A stretch of 64,000 nucleotides of DNA from assembly GCF_000429925.1 (NCBI RefSeq), contig NZ_AUCU01000009.1:124001-188000 (forward strand). Direction: 5' to 3'. Under the pieces are notes generated by a model. It did not search any database and had not been told where the DNA came from. It saw nothing but the letters and a program-made list of their open reading frames with translations. A program made the translations under genes and the position numbers. This stretch comes from Desulfatirhabdium butyrativorans DSM 18734 (GTDB taxonomy: Bacteria > Desulfobacterota > Desulfobacteria > Desulfobacterales > Desulfatirhabdiaceae). Position 1 is the stretch's first letter. The number at the start of each line of letters is the position of its first letter. Below are positions 35,115 to 43,544 of the stretch, piece by piece.

Positions 35115-35176
35115 GGATCATCCTCCTCGAAACCACACGTGATGGCCGGCGTCGGGGGGCGCCGGCCGATATCGGA

Positions 35177-37477
35177 TTAGAATCCCTTGAATGGATTCGG
35201 GCCCAGTTCCTCGATTTTGGCGGCAAACTCATCGATCATCTGCGGCACCTTGTCGAATTCGTCGATGGCCAGTTCGAATTGCGCCACACGCTCTTCCTCA
35301 AGGGCAAGCGATACGAGGGCTTCTCCGATTTTCCGCATCCGGATGCTGGCAAGCTCGCTGCCCTTGACGAAATGGCACTGGTAGTCGTCTCCGTGCTTGC
35401 AGCCCAGCAGGAATGCACCATCCATCCCCTTGGAGAGCGCCTCCTTGATCCATGCCACATTGACGGATCCGAGACAACGAACCGGAATAATCCGGACGTT
35501 GGGCGAATACGTGCACCGATGAAGGCCCGCCATATCGAGCGCCGGATAGGCATCGTTTTCGCAGACCAGCGCCAGAATGCGCAGCGGCGGCTCGTCGTAA
35601 TCGTCTGTCGTCGGTACGCCGATGGCCTTGATCATGGAGCCGATGGTGTCGATGTTGTAGTCGGCAAAACCGATGATCCGCTCGGGGCAGGCGCCCATAC
35701 AGGTTCCGCAGCGCCGGCATCGGGTGGGATTCGGTTTGGGTGTGCCTTTTTCATCGTCGTCCAGAGCGCCGAAAGGACATTCTTCCGTACATCGTTTGCA
35801 CTGGGTGCATCGTGCGAAGAAGAAATCCGGGAAGGTCATGTCGCCATAGCGCGGATGAACCGATACACCCCGATTGGCACTTTCGATGCATTGAATGGCC
35901 TTGAGTGCGGCGCCTGCGGCGTCCTCGATGGATTCCTCCATCGTCAATCCCCTTCGGATGGCGCCAGCCGCATAAATGCCGGTCCGCTGCGTTTCATAGG
36001 GGAAGCAGATGTAATTGGAATCGGCATATTGATCGAAGATGCCGTTGTCGCGGAATGCGGGACCCTGCCGGTAAGCCAGGTTGATGACCGGATCGTCTGC
36101 CGTCACCGGCACCATGCCGGTGGCCAGCACCACCATGTCGGCGTCAATCTGAATCTTGTCGCCCAGAAGTGTATTGTCCGCTTCAACGATCAAGCCGTTG
36201 CCGTTTTTCGTAACCGAAACCACCTCGCCCTTGGTCAGGAAAATGCCATTATCCTGCTGCATGCTCTTGTAAAAATATTCCTGAAGCCCCGGCGTCCGCA
36301 TGTTCTGATAGATGATATAGGCCTTGGCGTCGGGATCGTCTTCCCGGACATACTTGGCCTGTTTGAGCGCGACAAGGCTTGTCACCGATCCCGTATACGG
36401 AAAGTCGGCATCGTCTCCCTTGCCGGGGCTCTGAACGAAAACGACGGATTTGACCGGCTTGCCATCGGAAGGACGAATGACCTTGCCTTTGGCAGCCAGT
36501 TGTTCGAACTGGTGGTTGGTGACGACATCGGGTGAAGCGCCCCATCCCAGGTGATCGAACTCCCCTTCCTTGGGCTCGTATGGTCTCCAGCCAGCGGCCA
36601 GGACCACGGCGCCGAATTTCAGGCCGTTGGGATCGAAGGTCAGGATGTCGTTCTTGCCCTTGTTGTATTCCTTGTAGCGTTCGATGAGCTGGTCTTTGTC
36701 GAGCTCTTTTCCGTTCTCGTCGACCTTCATCTCGGGCGGAAGCGGAAAGGGAACGTCGAATTCAATGGCCTCGCCGGGCTTTTTCAGGGTTACTGTAAAA
36801 TCACCAGGCTGACCGGCGATTCGGGCGACAACCGTTTCGGTCTTGACCGTGATGTTCGGCATGGCCTTGAGCTCGGCCAGTTTCTGGGCCAGAATGGGCT
36901 GGGCCAGATCGGTGTAGGGCGCGCTGAGCGGAAGCTGTTTTCGGACTTTTGCGGCATATCCACCCAACTGGGCTTCTTTTTCCACGATGGTGACATCATA
37001 GCCGGCCTTGGCTGCATCGAGGGCAGCCGAAATGCCGGTGATGCCGCCGCCGATGACCAGGATGTTGCGCGTGAAGTTCTCGAGTTTGTAGGCTTCGGGC
37101 GTTTTGACCTTCTTGAGCTTTTCCATGCTCATCTTCAGGTAGTCTTCCGCCATCATCTGCAGATGATCGATTTCTTCCCCCTGGGTCTTGGTGTGGGACC
37201 AGACCACCTGTTCGCGCAGGTTTACCCGGTCTACGTAACAGTCGTCGAACCGGAAGACATCGAAATTCACCCGCCTGGAGCAGGCGGCTATAGCCATGTG
37301 GGTGACTCCGCCGGCAATTTCCTTCTTGAGAAATTCCACTCCTTCTTTTCCGCACAGAAATGGATGCGATTTGGCCTGAAAACCTTCTTCCTCCGCCACT
37401 TCACAAATCTGATCGATGTTCAGGGCGTCTCCGATACCGCAGCCCGTGCAGATATATGCGCCATATTTCTTGCTCAT
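35177..37477 (-). CDS. qmoB: QmoB, HdrA/MvhD-like flavin and iron-sulfur subunit
   Basis: 766 residues. An HdrA-like FAD domain begins at ILVIGGGITGISAALDAA (near 134). Two cubane-binding motifs follow (CTQCKRCTEECP and CRRCGTCMGACP, near 580 and 610), and the C-terminus is MvhD-like (VRIIPVRCLGSVN, LLGCKHGDDYQC). An N-terminal segment with Cys (YICTGCGIGDALN) resembles other QmoB proteins. It transfers electrons between QmoC and QmoA/AprBA on the cytoplasmic side. The start has GAGGTCATTC upstream. It is 14 bases downstream of qmoA. Confidence 0.96.
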   Translation of the reverse strand: MSKKYGAYICTGCGIGDALNIDQICEVAEEEGFQAKSHPFLCGKEGVEFLKKEIAGGVTHMAIAACSRRVNFDVFRFDDCYVDRVNLREQVVWSHTKTQGEEIDHLQMMAEDYLKMSMEKLKKVKTPEAYKLENFTRNILVIGGGITGISAALDAAKAGYDVTIVEKEAQLGGYAAKVRKQLPLSAPYTDLAQPILAQKLAELKAMPNITVKTETVVARIAGQPGDFTVTLKKPGEAIEFDVPFPLPPEMKVDENGKELDKDQLIERYKEYNKGKNDILTFDPNGLKFGAVVLAAGWRPYEPKEGEFDHLGWGASPDVVTNHQFEQLAAKGKVIRPSDGKPVKSVVFVQSPGKGDDADFPYTGSVTSLVALKQAKYVREDDPDAKAYIIYQNMRTPGLQEYFYKSMQQDNGIFLTKGEVVSVTKNGNGLIVEADNTLLGDKIQIDADMVVLATGMVPVTADDPVINLAYRQGPAFRDNGIFDQYADSNYICFPYETQRTGIYAAGAIRRGLTMEESIEDAAGAALKAIQCIESANRGVSVHPRYGDMTFPDFFFARCTQCKRCTEECPFGALDDDEKGTPKPNPTRCRRCGTCMGACPERIIGFADYNIDTIGSMIKAIGVPTTDDYDEPPLRILALVCENDAYPALDMAGLHRCTYSPNVRIIPVRCLGSVNVAWIKEALSKGMDGAFLLGCKHGDDYQCHFVKGSELASIRMRKIGEALVSLALEEERVAQFELAIDEFDKVPQMIDEFAAKIEELGPNPFKGF

Positions 37478-37490
37478 GAATGACCTCCTC

Positions 37491-38768
37491 TTACCGTTTC
37501 TTCAGGGTTTGAATGGCTTTGAGGGCCATGCCCGTCGCATTCTGGTTGCACGATACCACGTCCGCAGGCTTGTTGGCACATCCGGTGGCGAACATGCCGC
37601 CTTTGGCAAAATCGTTCACGATGAAACCATCGTTCGTCAGATTGAGTTCGACAGGCAGCTTCGAAACGGCAGCAGTGGGCTGCATGCCGGTGGCCAGAAC
37701 GACCATTTCCGAAGTGTGGTGGATTTTCTCTCCGGTGACCGCATTTTCCGCTACAACGGTGATGTTGCCCGTTGCGGCATCTTCGGAGACCTCGGCAACC
37801 TTGCCCTTGATGAAGGTGACGTTGGCGTCTTCCTTGATTTTCTTGTAGAACCGCTCGTATTTGTAGCCGGGGGCCCGAAGATCGATATAGAAGATGGCGA
37901 TCTTGGCGTCCGGATACTGCTCCCGGATATAGGTGACATGCTTGAGGGAGGCCATGCAGCAGATATAGGAGCAGTAGGGGAGATGGTTTTCGTCCCGGGA
38001 GCCGGCGCATTGCACGAATGCGATGGTTGCGGGCGCTTTCTGATCGGATGGACGAAGGATTTTACCGCCGGTCGGCCCGGTGGTGGATGCCATTCTTTCG
38101 AGCATCATGTTGGTGATGATGTTCTTGTGGCGGCCGAATCCCAGGTTGTCGATCTTGTGGGCGTCGTAGGGAACCCATCCGGTTGCCCAGACGACCGCCC
38201 CGACCTTGAGGCTGACGGTTTTTGCGGCCATGTCCAGATCGATGGCGTCGTATTTGCATGCTTCCTTGCAGCGCTTGGCGTCTTCCGTGCCGATGATGCG
38301 GGAGGAGAGCACATAGCGGGCCGGAAAAGCCATGTCGTTGGGCAGATAAGCCCCCTTGATCTTGTTCATGCCGAAATTGAATTCGTTGGGGATTTCCGTC
38401 TGGCAGGCTTCCGCGCAGGCCCCGCAGCAGGTACAGGCTTCGGTGACATAACGGGGGCTGATCTGAATATTGGCGGTATAATCGCCAGGCTTGCCGTCGA
38501 TGGACTGGACCTCCGCCAGGGTCAACACCTTGATACGCGGGTTGTCCTTGATCCTTCGAAAATTGATCTCGAGGCCGCAGGTTGGCGGACAAAGTTTCGG
38601 GAAATACTGGTTCAACTGTGCCACGCGGCCACCGAGATAGGGATTTTTTTCGATCAAATAGACTTCATATCCCACTTCCGCGGCTTCGAGGGCGGTGGTG
38701 ATTCCGCTGATGCCTCCACCCACCACCAAAATGCTTCCGCTAGCAGGTGCTGCTGTCTCTGCTGTCAT
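37491..38768 (-). CDS. qmoA: QmoA, HdrA-like flavoprotein subunit
   Basis: 425 residues from MTAETAAPASGS. FAD-binding motif ILVVGGGISGITTALEAA begins near residue 13, and the Fe-S motif CTCCGACAEACQ lies near residue 112. QmoA belongs to the soluble arm of the quinone-interacting membrane-bound oxidoreductase. The start was chosen because GGAGGG lies seven bases upstream and it fits QmoA proteins; the frame extends 24 codons further without support. First gene of qmoABC, with its own candidate promoter ~80 bases upstream and separated from aprA by a terminator. Confidence 0.95.
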   Translation of the reverse strand: MTAETAAPASGSILVVGGGISGITTALEAAEVGYEVYLIEKNPYLGGRVAQLNQYFPKLCPPTCGLEINFRRIKDNPRIKVLTLAEVQSIDGKPGDYTANIQISPRYVTEACTCCGACAEACQTEIPNEFNFGMNKIKGAYLPNDMAFPARYVLSSRIIGTEDAKRCKEACKYDAIDLDMAAKTVSLKVGAVVWATGWVPYDAHKIDNLGFGRHKNIITNMMLERMASTTGPTGGKILRPSDQKAPATIAFVQCAGSRDENHLPYCSYICCMASLKHVTYIREQYPDAKIAIFYIDLRAPGYKYERFYKKIKEDANVTFIKGKVAEVSEDAATGNITVVAENAVTGEKIHHTSEMVVLATGMQPTAAVSKLPVELNLTNDGFIVNDFAKGGMFATGCANKPADVVSCNQNATGMALKAIQTLKKR

Positions 38769-38831
38769 GCTGTCCCTCCGTGCTGATAAGGTTTTCTGTT
38801 GGGCGATCGATCGGCCGAAACGATGATCTTT

Positions 38832-38870
38832 AAGCGGCAAACGCTGAAGGTCAAATCTTTTCTTTTGACC
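38832..38870 (-). promoter_or_regulatory. Candidate qmo promoter with overlapping inverted-repeat operator
   Basis: On the minus strand TTGACC is followed by 16 bases and TAAAGA, ~65 bases before qmoA. The perfect inverted repeat GGTCAAA (38849-38855) and TTTGACC (38864-38870), eight bases apart, overlaps the -35 element. Such a site could bind a dimeric regulator. Both calls are by eye. Confidence 0.4.
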
Positions 38871-38946
38871 GCCTGCGGTTGCCGCCCCATATTTCCCCTA
38901 TGAAATCCATGCAGGATTCGATTCCGGGGCGGATGGCCGATCAGAT

Positions 38947-38983
38947 GAAAAAAACCTCCAGACACCAAACGGTGTCTGGAGGT
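38947..38983 (-). terminator. Strong intrinsic terminator after aprA
   Basis: CCTCCAGACACC and GGTGTCTGGAGG form a perfect 12-bp stem with a four-base loop, followed on the minus strand by a run of seven T. It is ~50 bases past the aprA stop, so most aprBA transcripts should end before qmoA. Confidence 0.9.
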
Positions 38984-39031
38984 AATGTTCCATGAGCTTA
39001 GAAAGCTACATCACGATGGTTCTCCGCTGGA

Positions 39032-41008
39032 TCATGCATCCGGGAACAGTTTGATGTAATCTTTCTTGAAAACCGACCATTGACCGGTCTTCGGATCGTA
39101 CTTGGAGTTGACGAAGCAGAACCAGTTGGCGTCATCCTGGCCCGGGTAGTCGGCCTGATAATAGAAGCCGGGGTACCGGGTTTCTTTCCGGAACTGGATA
39201 TGGCGCAGGTGGGCTTCCACGGTCCAGATTCGGTGGTAGATTTCCCATGCACGCATCAGTTCATGCAGATCGCCTGCGGCCAGCTTTTCGCAGTCTTCCC
39301 GCATCGTCGCCAACAGATCCATCACGATTTCGAGGTTCTTGCTGCTGGTCATGTAGTACGTGGCCGTTCCGGCGCCGTATTCATGGGTGGCTTTCATCAG
39401 TCGAAGCGCCATGCCTGCGGGTTTCACGTAATTGGGGTTGATGTCGATTGCCGTGGTGAGGTTGCAGTTGTCCAGGAAAGTACGAACCGGCTTGTAGACC
39501 AGGTCCACGAGTTCCTTGGCGCTCTGCTTCAGGGTGGGTTTGAAATCGGCATGGTCACGGGCGAACCGTACCAGTTGCTTGGCAGCCATTCTGCCTTCGG
39601 CATGGGAGCCGGAGGAGAATTTGTGGCCGGAGCAGCCGACGCCGTCACCGGCGGTGAAGAGACCAAGGACTGTGGTCATGCGGTTGTAGATTTTGCCCTT
39701 GTCGCCCCACTTATAGGCAGCCGGTACCCAGTCATAGTCCGGGCCGGATACCCACATGCCGCAGCAGCCGGAGTGGGAACCCAGCAGGTAGGGTTCGGTC
39801 GGCATGACTTCGGAGTTCTTCTTTTCGGGCTCGGTGTTGGTGGCGCACCACAGGTTGGCCTGACCGCAGGTCATATCCAGGAAGTCTTCCCAAGCTTCGG
39901 ATTCGAGGTGTTTGAGATCCTTCTTGTCCATGGTTTGGGCGAGAGCGGCCAGAGCGGTGACCGTATCCATGATGATGGGGCCGCGGCCTGCCTTCATTTC
40001 AAAGAGCATCAGGTGGTTTCGCAGGCAGGTGGGGGTCACTGCAGCGGTTCCGTATGGAGCGTATTTCTGAAGCTCGGCCTTTGCGGCTTCGCTGGCTGCA
40101 AAATTTTCACCCAATCCATTCAGGGTTTTGGCCTTGAACAGCAGGAACCATGCGCCGACCGGGCCGTAACCGTCTTTGAACCGGGCCGGGGTGAAACGGT
40201 TTTCCATCATCGAGAGTTCTGCACCGACCTTCATGGCCATCGTGTAGGTGGAACCGGCGTTCCATACCGGGTACCATGCGCGGCCTTTGCCTTCGCCGAC
40301 GGATCTGGGCATGTAGATGTTGACCGCGCCGCCGCAGGCAACCATGATGGTCTTGGCCTTGATGATATAGACCTTGTTTTCACGGACAGAGAAACCGACG
40401 GCGCCAGCGATCTGGTTCTCGTTGTTGGCATCGAGCAGCAGCTCGACGATGAACACTCTTTCCAGAATGTTGTCGACGCCGAGGGCCTTCTTGGCGGCTT
40501 CCGCGACGATCCGCTTGTAGGATTCGCCGTTGATCATGATCTGCCATTTGCCGGTACGGACGGGCTTGGCGCCGGACTTCAGGGTTCCCATCTTGAGACC
40601 CTTCTTTCCGTCGAGGGTCTTGTTGTTTTCGTCTTTTTTCCAGACAGGAAGGCCCCATTCTTCGAACAGATGAACGGAGTCATCGACGTGGCAGCCCAGG
40701 TCATAAATCAGGTCTTCGCGAACCAGGCCCATCAGGTCGTTGCGGACCATTCGGACGTAATCTTCCGGCTTGTTCTCGCCGATATAGGTATTGATGGCGG
40801 AAAGACCCTGTGCGACGGCGCCGCTTCGTTCCATGGCGGCCTTGTCACAGAGCAGGACTTTCATGTCGCCGGACCATTTTTTGATTTCGAATGCCGCACC
40901 GCAGGCTGCCATACCGCCGCCAACGATGAGAATATCGACTTCGCGTTCATCAACTGCAGGATCCCTGACGGCCTTCGTTTCACCCAAAGGTTTGTTCGGT
41001 AATGCCAT
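39032..41008 (-). CDS. aprA: Adenylylsulfate reductase subunit alpha AprA
   Basis: 658 residues, full length. AprA is the FAD catalytic subunit that reduces adenosine 5'-phosphosulfate to sulfite and AMP in dissimilatory sulfate reduction. The FAD-binding motif VDILIVGGGMAACGAAFEIK begins at residue 24. Conserved blocks typical of AprA include VNIYMPRSVGEGKGRAWYPV, RFTPARFKDGYGPVGAWFLL, HSGCCGMWVSGPDYDW and FTAGDGVGCSGHKFSSGSHA. AGGAGGA lies eight bases before the ATG. It follows aprB by 64 bases. The strong terminator downstream separates it from qmoABC. No sign of truncation or reverse-type divergence was judged. Confidence 0.98.
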   Translation of the reverse strand: MALPNKPLGETKAVRDPAVDEREVDILIVGGGMAACGAAFEIKKWSGDMKVLLCDKAAMERSGAVAQGLSAINTYIGENKPEDYVRMVRNDLMGLVREDLIYDLGCHVDDSVHLFEEWGLPVWKKDENNKTLDGKKGLKMGTLKSGAKPVRTGKWQIMINGESYKRIVAEAAKKALGVDNILERVFIVELLLDANNENQIAGAVGFSVRENKVYIIKAKTIMVACGGAVNIYMPRSVGEGKGRAWYPVWNAGSTYTMAMKVGAELSMMENRFTPARFKDGYGPVGAWFLLFKAKTLNGLGENFAASEAAKAELQKYAPYGTAAVTPTCLRNHLMLFEMKAGRGPIIMDTVTALAALAQTMDKKDLKHLESEAWEDFLDMTCGQANLWCATNTEPEKKNSEVMPTEPYLLGSHSGCCGMWVSGPDYDWVPAAYKWGDKGKIYNRMTTVLGLFTAGDGVGCSGHKFSSGSHAEGRMAAKQLVRFARDHADFKPTLKQSAKELVDLVYKPVRTFLDNCNLTTAIDINPNYVKPAGMALRLMKATHEYGAGTATYYMTSSKNLEIVMDLLATMREDCEKLAAGDLHELMRAWEIYHRIWTVEAHLRHIQFRKETRYPGFYYQADYPGQDDANWFCFVNSKYDPKTGQWSVFKKDYIKLFPDA

Positions 41009-41072
41009 ATGTCTTCCTCCTATGCGATTGTATCGTCTTGAAATTTACAGAATACGATTCGTGTCGGTCAAA

Positions 41073-41507
41073 TTAGAGCAGGGCTGGCTTCGGAATCTGT
41101 TTGCCGTCCGCTTCTTCGGTAGCCAGCAGGGGGCTGTCCAGGTCCTTGCCTTTCAGACCTTCATAGGCATTGGCTTCGCCTTCGGGGGTAGTGCGGATGG
41201 GGAACTTGAAGCGTTTGATGACGCCGTTCCGGAATTTGCAGGTCCACATGACATCTTCGGAGCTCATCATGGGCATGACGCTGCTGCCGAGCGGTACGAA
41301 ATCGGAGTAACCGCGGACTTCGATGGCCTGGCTGGGGCAGATTTTGACGCAGGAAAAGCATTCCCAGCACTGATCCGGTTCCTGATTGTAGGCCTTCATG
41401 GCCGTGGTGTCGAGAACCATGAGATCGTTCGGGCAAATGTACATACATGCGGTTTTGTCTCCACCCTTGCAACCATCGCACTTTTCAGCAATTACGTAAC
41501 TTGGCAT
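41073..41507 (-). CDS. aprB: Adenylylsulfate reductase subunit beta AprB
   Basis: 144 residues, normal for AprB. It carries two [4Fe-4S] clusters that take electrons from QmoABC to the FAD of AprA. The ligands are seen in CDGCKGGDKTACMYICP (with the AprB-specific insertion) and CWECFSCVKICP, and the C-terminal half wraps around AprA. An AGGAGGT site lies nine bases upstream. A TTGACA promoter about 190 bases before the start is a candidate for driving aprBA. In many sulfate reducers sat sits near apr; here the gene upstream is pgsA-like and no sat was seen in the window. Confidence 0.98.
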   Translation of the reverse strand: MPSYVIAEKCDGCKGGDKTACMYICPNDLMVLDTTAMKAYNQEPDQCWECFSCVKICPSQAIEVRGYSDFVPLGSSVMPMMSSEDVMWTCKFRNGVIKRFKFPIRTTPEGEANAYEGLKGKDLDSPLLATEEADGKQIPKPALL

Positions 41508-41694
41508 TTATGATACCTCCTGTTGTCTTGACTGTGATTGATACATCCCTGAACTGTCGGAAAAGACTTGAATGGGATCGACCGGTTTGCGCCACACCTC
41601 CCTTCCAATTGAGATTGAATGGTTCAATGGGCCATGGTATGCGGAAATACCGTGGGAAATGCTGAGAATACGCCAAAAAATCTATAAGGTTCGA

Positions 41695-41723
41695 TGAATA
41701 CCATCCCATGCCGGGGTTGTCAA
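41695..41723 (-). promoter_or_regulatory. Candidate sigma70 promoter of aprBA
   Basis: Minus-strand TTGACA (41718-41723, perfect), 17-base spacer, then TATTCA (41695-41700). It lies ~190 bases upstream of aprB, which would leave a long leader. The -10 matches only three bases, so the call rests on the perfect -35, the spacing and the position after pgsA. Confidence 0.5.
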
Positions 41724-41785
41724 GAATCAATTTCCGATTCCGATGGATTGGCATGTACGACTCGTCTGTGGTCACAGCGCTTTCT

Positions 41786-42355
41786 TCATTTCTTCTTTGT
41801 TTCCATTCCCTGCTGCAGAAGGCTGATGCCCACATACATGTAGTGAAGTCCGGAAATCACGGTCAGAAGACCTGTCCCCCAATACAGGGCCGCCCGTATC
41901 ATCGGGGCATGAAGGAACCATTCGGCAAGTATGACGAATACCGTAACCAGTTGTATCACGGTCGTGGCTTTGCTGATCATGCTTGGCTGGATGGCCACAC
42001 CGATCCCCTGCAGGGACAGCAAGGCGATGCCCAGAACGATGACGACATCCCGGCTGATGACGATGACGGTAAGCCATGTCGGAATAGCCTTCAGTGCGCC
42101 AAGGCAAATGTAGGCAGCCATCAGGAGCAGTTTGTCCGCAAGCGGATCGAGGTGGGCGCCCAACTCGGTGCGCTGATTGGTGGTTCTGGCGATAAAACCG
42201 TCGAGTCCGTCGCTGATGCCGGCCGCTGCAAAAGTCATCAGCGCCGGCCGATACATGTCCTTGAGCAGGAGAATGATGAACAGCGGGGTCAGCAGTATGC
42301 GCAGGATGGTGATGGAATTGGGAACATTGAGCGGAAATTTTTGAAGGTTCAACAT
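41786..42355 (-). CDS. pgsA: CDP-alcohol phosphatidyltransferase family protein (PgsA-like)
   Basis: 189 residues with several membrane segments (ILLTPLFIILLLKDM, VVIVLGIALLSLQGI, VIQLVTVFVILAEWF). The catalytic motif D-G-x2-A-R-x8-G-x3-D-x3-D is seen as DGLDGFIARTTNQRTELGAH followed by LDPLADKLLL. The enzyme transfers a phosphatidyl group from CDP-diacylglycerol to an alcohol, here most likely glycerol 3-phosphate, starting cardiolipin and phosphatidylglycerol synthesis. It is the last gene of the long minus-strand operon that begins with hypD. The 277 bases that follow contain the aprBA promoter. Confidence 0.88.
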   Translation of the reverse strand: MLNLQKFPLNVPNSITILRILLTPLFIILLLKDMYRPALMTFAAAGISDGLDGFIARTTNQRTELGAHLDPLADKLLLMAAYICLGALKAIPTWLTVIVISRDVVIVLGIALLSLQGIGVAIQPSMISKATTVIQLVTVFVILAEWFLHAPMIRAALYWGTGLLTVISGLHYMYVGISLLQQGMETKKK

Positions 42356-42370
42356 CCATCATCCTTTTCG

Positions 42371-43540
42371 TCAGGACCTGGGGACCAGTGCCAGTCGAAT
42401 CCGTCCACCTGCAACATCCTGAATATCCACAGAGAATGCATCAAAGGGTCGCGCAATCATTGCATCCGCCAATTGCTGCGCGCTTCCCTGATAATCTACC
42501 ACGACAATGGCCGTGTCCGCCTGCATTTCCTTGACGATCAGGTTCCGGACGCCTGGCAGCGCGGACAATGCCTGCTTGAATTTTGCATAATAGCGGATTT
42601 TGGATGTGCCTTGAATGGTCAGTTCCAGAAGGCTGGATTTTGTTGCCGGGCTTTCTTTGACAGCAGACAGGGTTTTGGCTGTTTCTTCGGCAACCTGTGA
42701 GCCCAGCATCCGCAGAACCGCATCGATGGCTGCTCCCATGTCGGATTGCGCCACCATGGCCGTCTGCACGATGGAGCCGATTTCCTCCGAGCCCTTTACC
42801 CGAAGCAGTCGCAGTTTGAGTAATCCTTTGACTGTCGGAACACCATTCTGCGGTTCGCCCTCCATCAGGGTTGCCATGCCGAGCAGCACAAAATCAGCTC
42901 CTGCCGAGGCGCCCATCTGGATGGTTTTTGCAGCCTCGGGTTCAGCAACGCCCCCAAGCAATGCCGCAGCATCGTCTGAAACCCCCTGATTCGACACGGT
43001 ACGGAAACCATGTGTTTTCAGCCCGGCGGCAAGCGCATCCGAGCAGAGAAAGCCTGCGGCGGAAGGATTCCCCCACCAGAAAAACGGTTTTGGATACCCG
43101 GGGAATTTTTCGGCGATCATCAGCAGAACCGATGGGCCGGTTGCGGTCGAAATGCCGGATTCGGCAAGCGCTGCCTTCAGCGGTTCGGTCAGGATGGTTG
43201 CCTGGAGCATGACTCGATAAAAATCGCCAAAGCGGCCTTCGGCAGTGATCCTGTACCCCTGCACGAGAGATGGGATCCGGTTGGAAGCGGCCAGTGCCCC
43301 GGCACCCTGAAATGCAGCCGATGTCTGGTCTTTGGGCAGGATCTCAAAAATGACCTGCTCGACGGCCCCGATCAAGGCGCCCTGAAGCGCCGCATCTTTG
43401 GCTTCCGCAACGTTGTTGGCATGGATTCTTGCAGTGCCGCTGGCTTGGACATTTCGTGTCGGATTCTCGGCAATAGCCGCTCCAATAAAAGTCAACCACA
43501 GCATCAGTACAACAAACCCCACTTGAAATCGCCGTTTCAC
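42371..43540 (-). CDS. Exported protein with FlgT-like N-terminal domain
   Basis: 389 residues from GTG 43540. A signal peptide (VGFVVLMLWLTFIGAAIA) precedes a domain with the FlgT/curli-assembly-like pattern RNVQASGTARIHANNVAEAK and DAALQGALIGAVEQVI. A middle domain (GPSVLLMIAEKFPG; GASAGADFVLLGMATLM) fits the FlgT middle fold. The C-terminal part (LPGVRNLIVKEMQADTAIVV) is similar to other periplasmic alpha-beta domains. No flagellar genes are in the window, so the function is unknown; an envelope role is an inference. GTG chosen because GGGAG precedes it and it lies just after the polyprenyl synthase stop. The frame upstream is the shadow of that gene. Confidence 0.72.
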   Translation of the reverse strand: MKRRFQVGFVVLMLWLTFIGAAIAENPTRNVQASGTARIHANNVAEAKDAALQGALIGAVEQVIFEILPKDQTSAAFQGAGALAASNRIPSLVQGYRITAEGRFGDFYRVMLQATILTEPLKAALAESGISTATGPSVLLMIAEKFPGYPKPFFWWGNPSAAGFLCSDALAAGLKTHGFRTVSNQGVSDDAAALLGGVAEPEAAKTIQMGASAGADFVLLGMATLMEGEPQNGVPTVKGLLKLRLLRVKGSEEIGSIVQTAMVAQSDMGAAIDAVLRMLGSQVAEETAKTLSAVKESPATKSSLLELTIQGTSKIRYYAKFKQALSALPGVRNLIVKEMQADTAIVVVDYQGSAQQLADAMIARPFDAFSVDIQDVAGGRIRLALVPRS

Positions 43541-43544
43541 CGAA

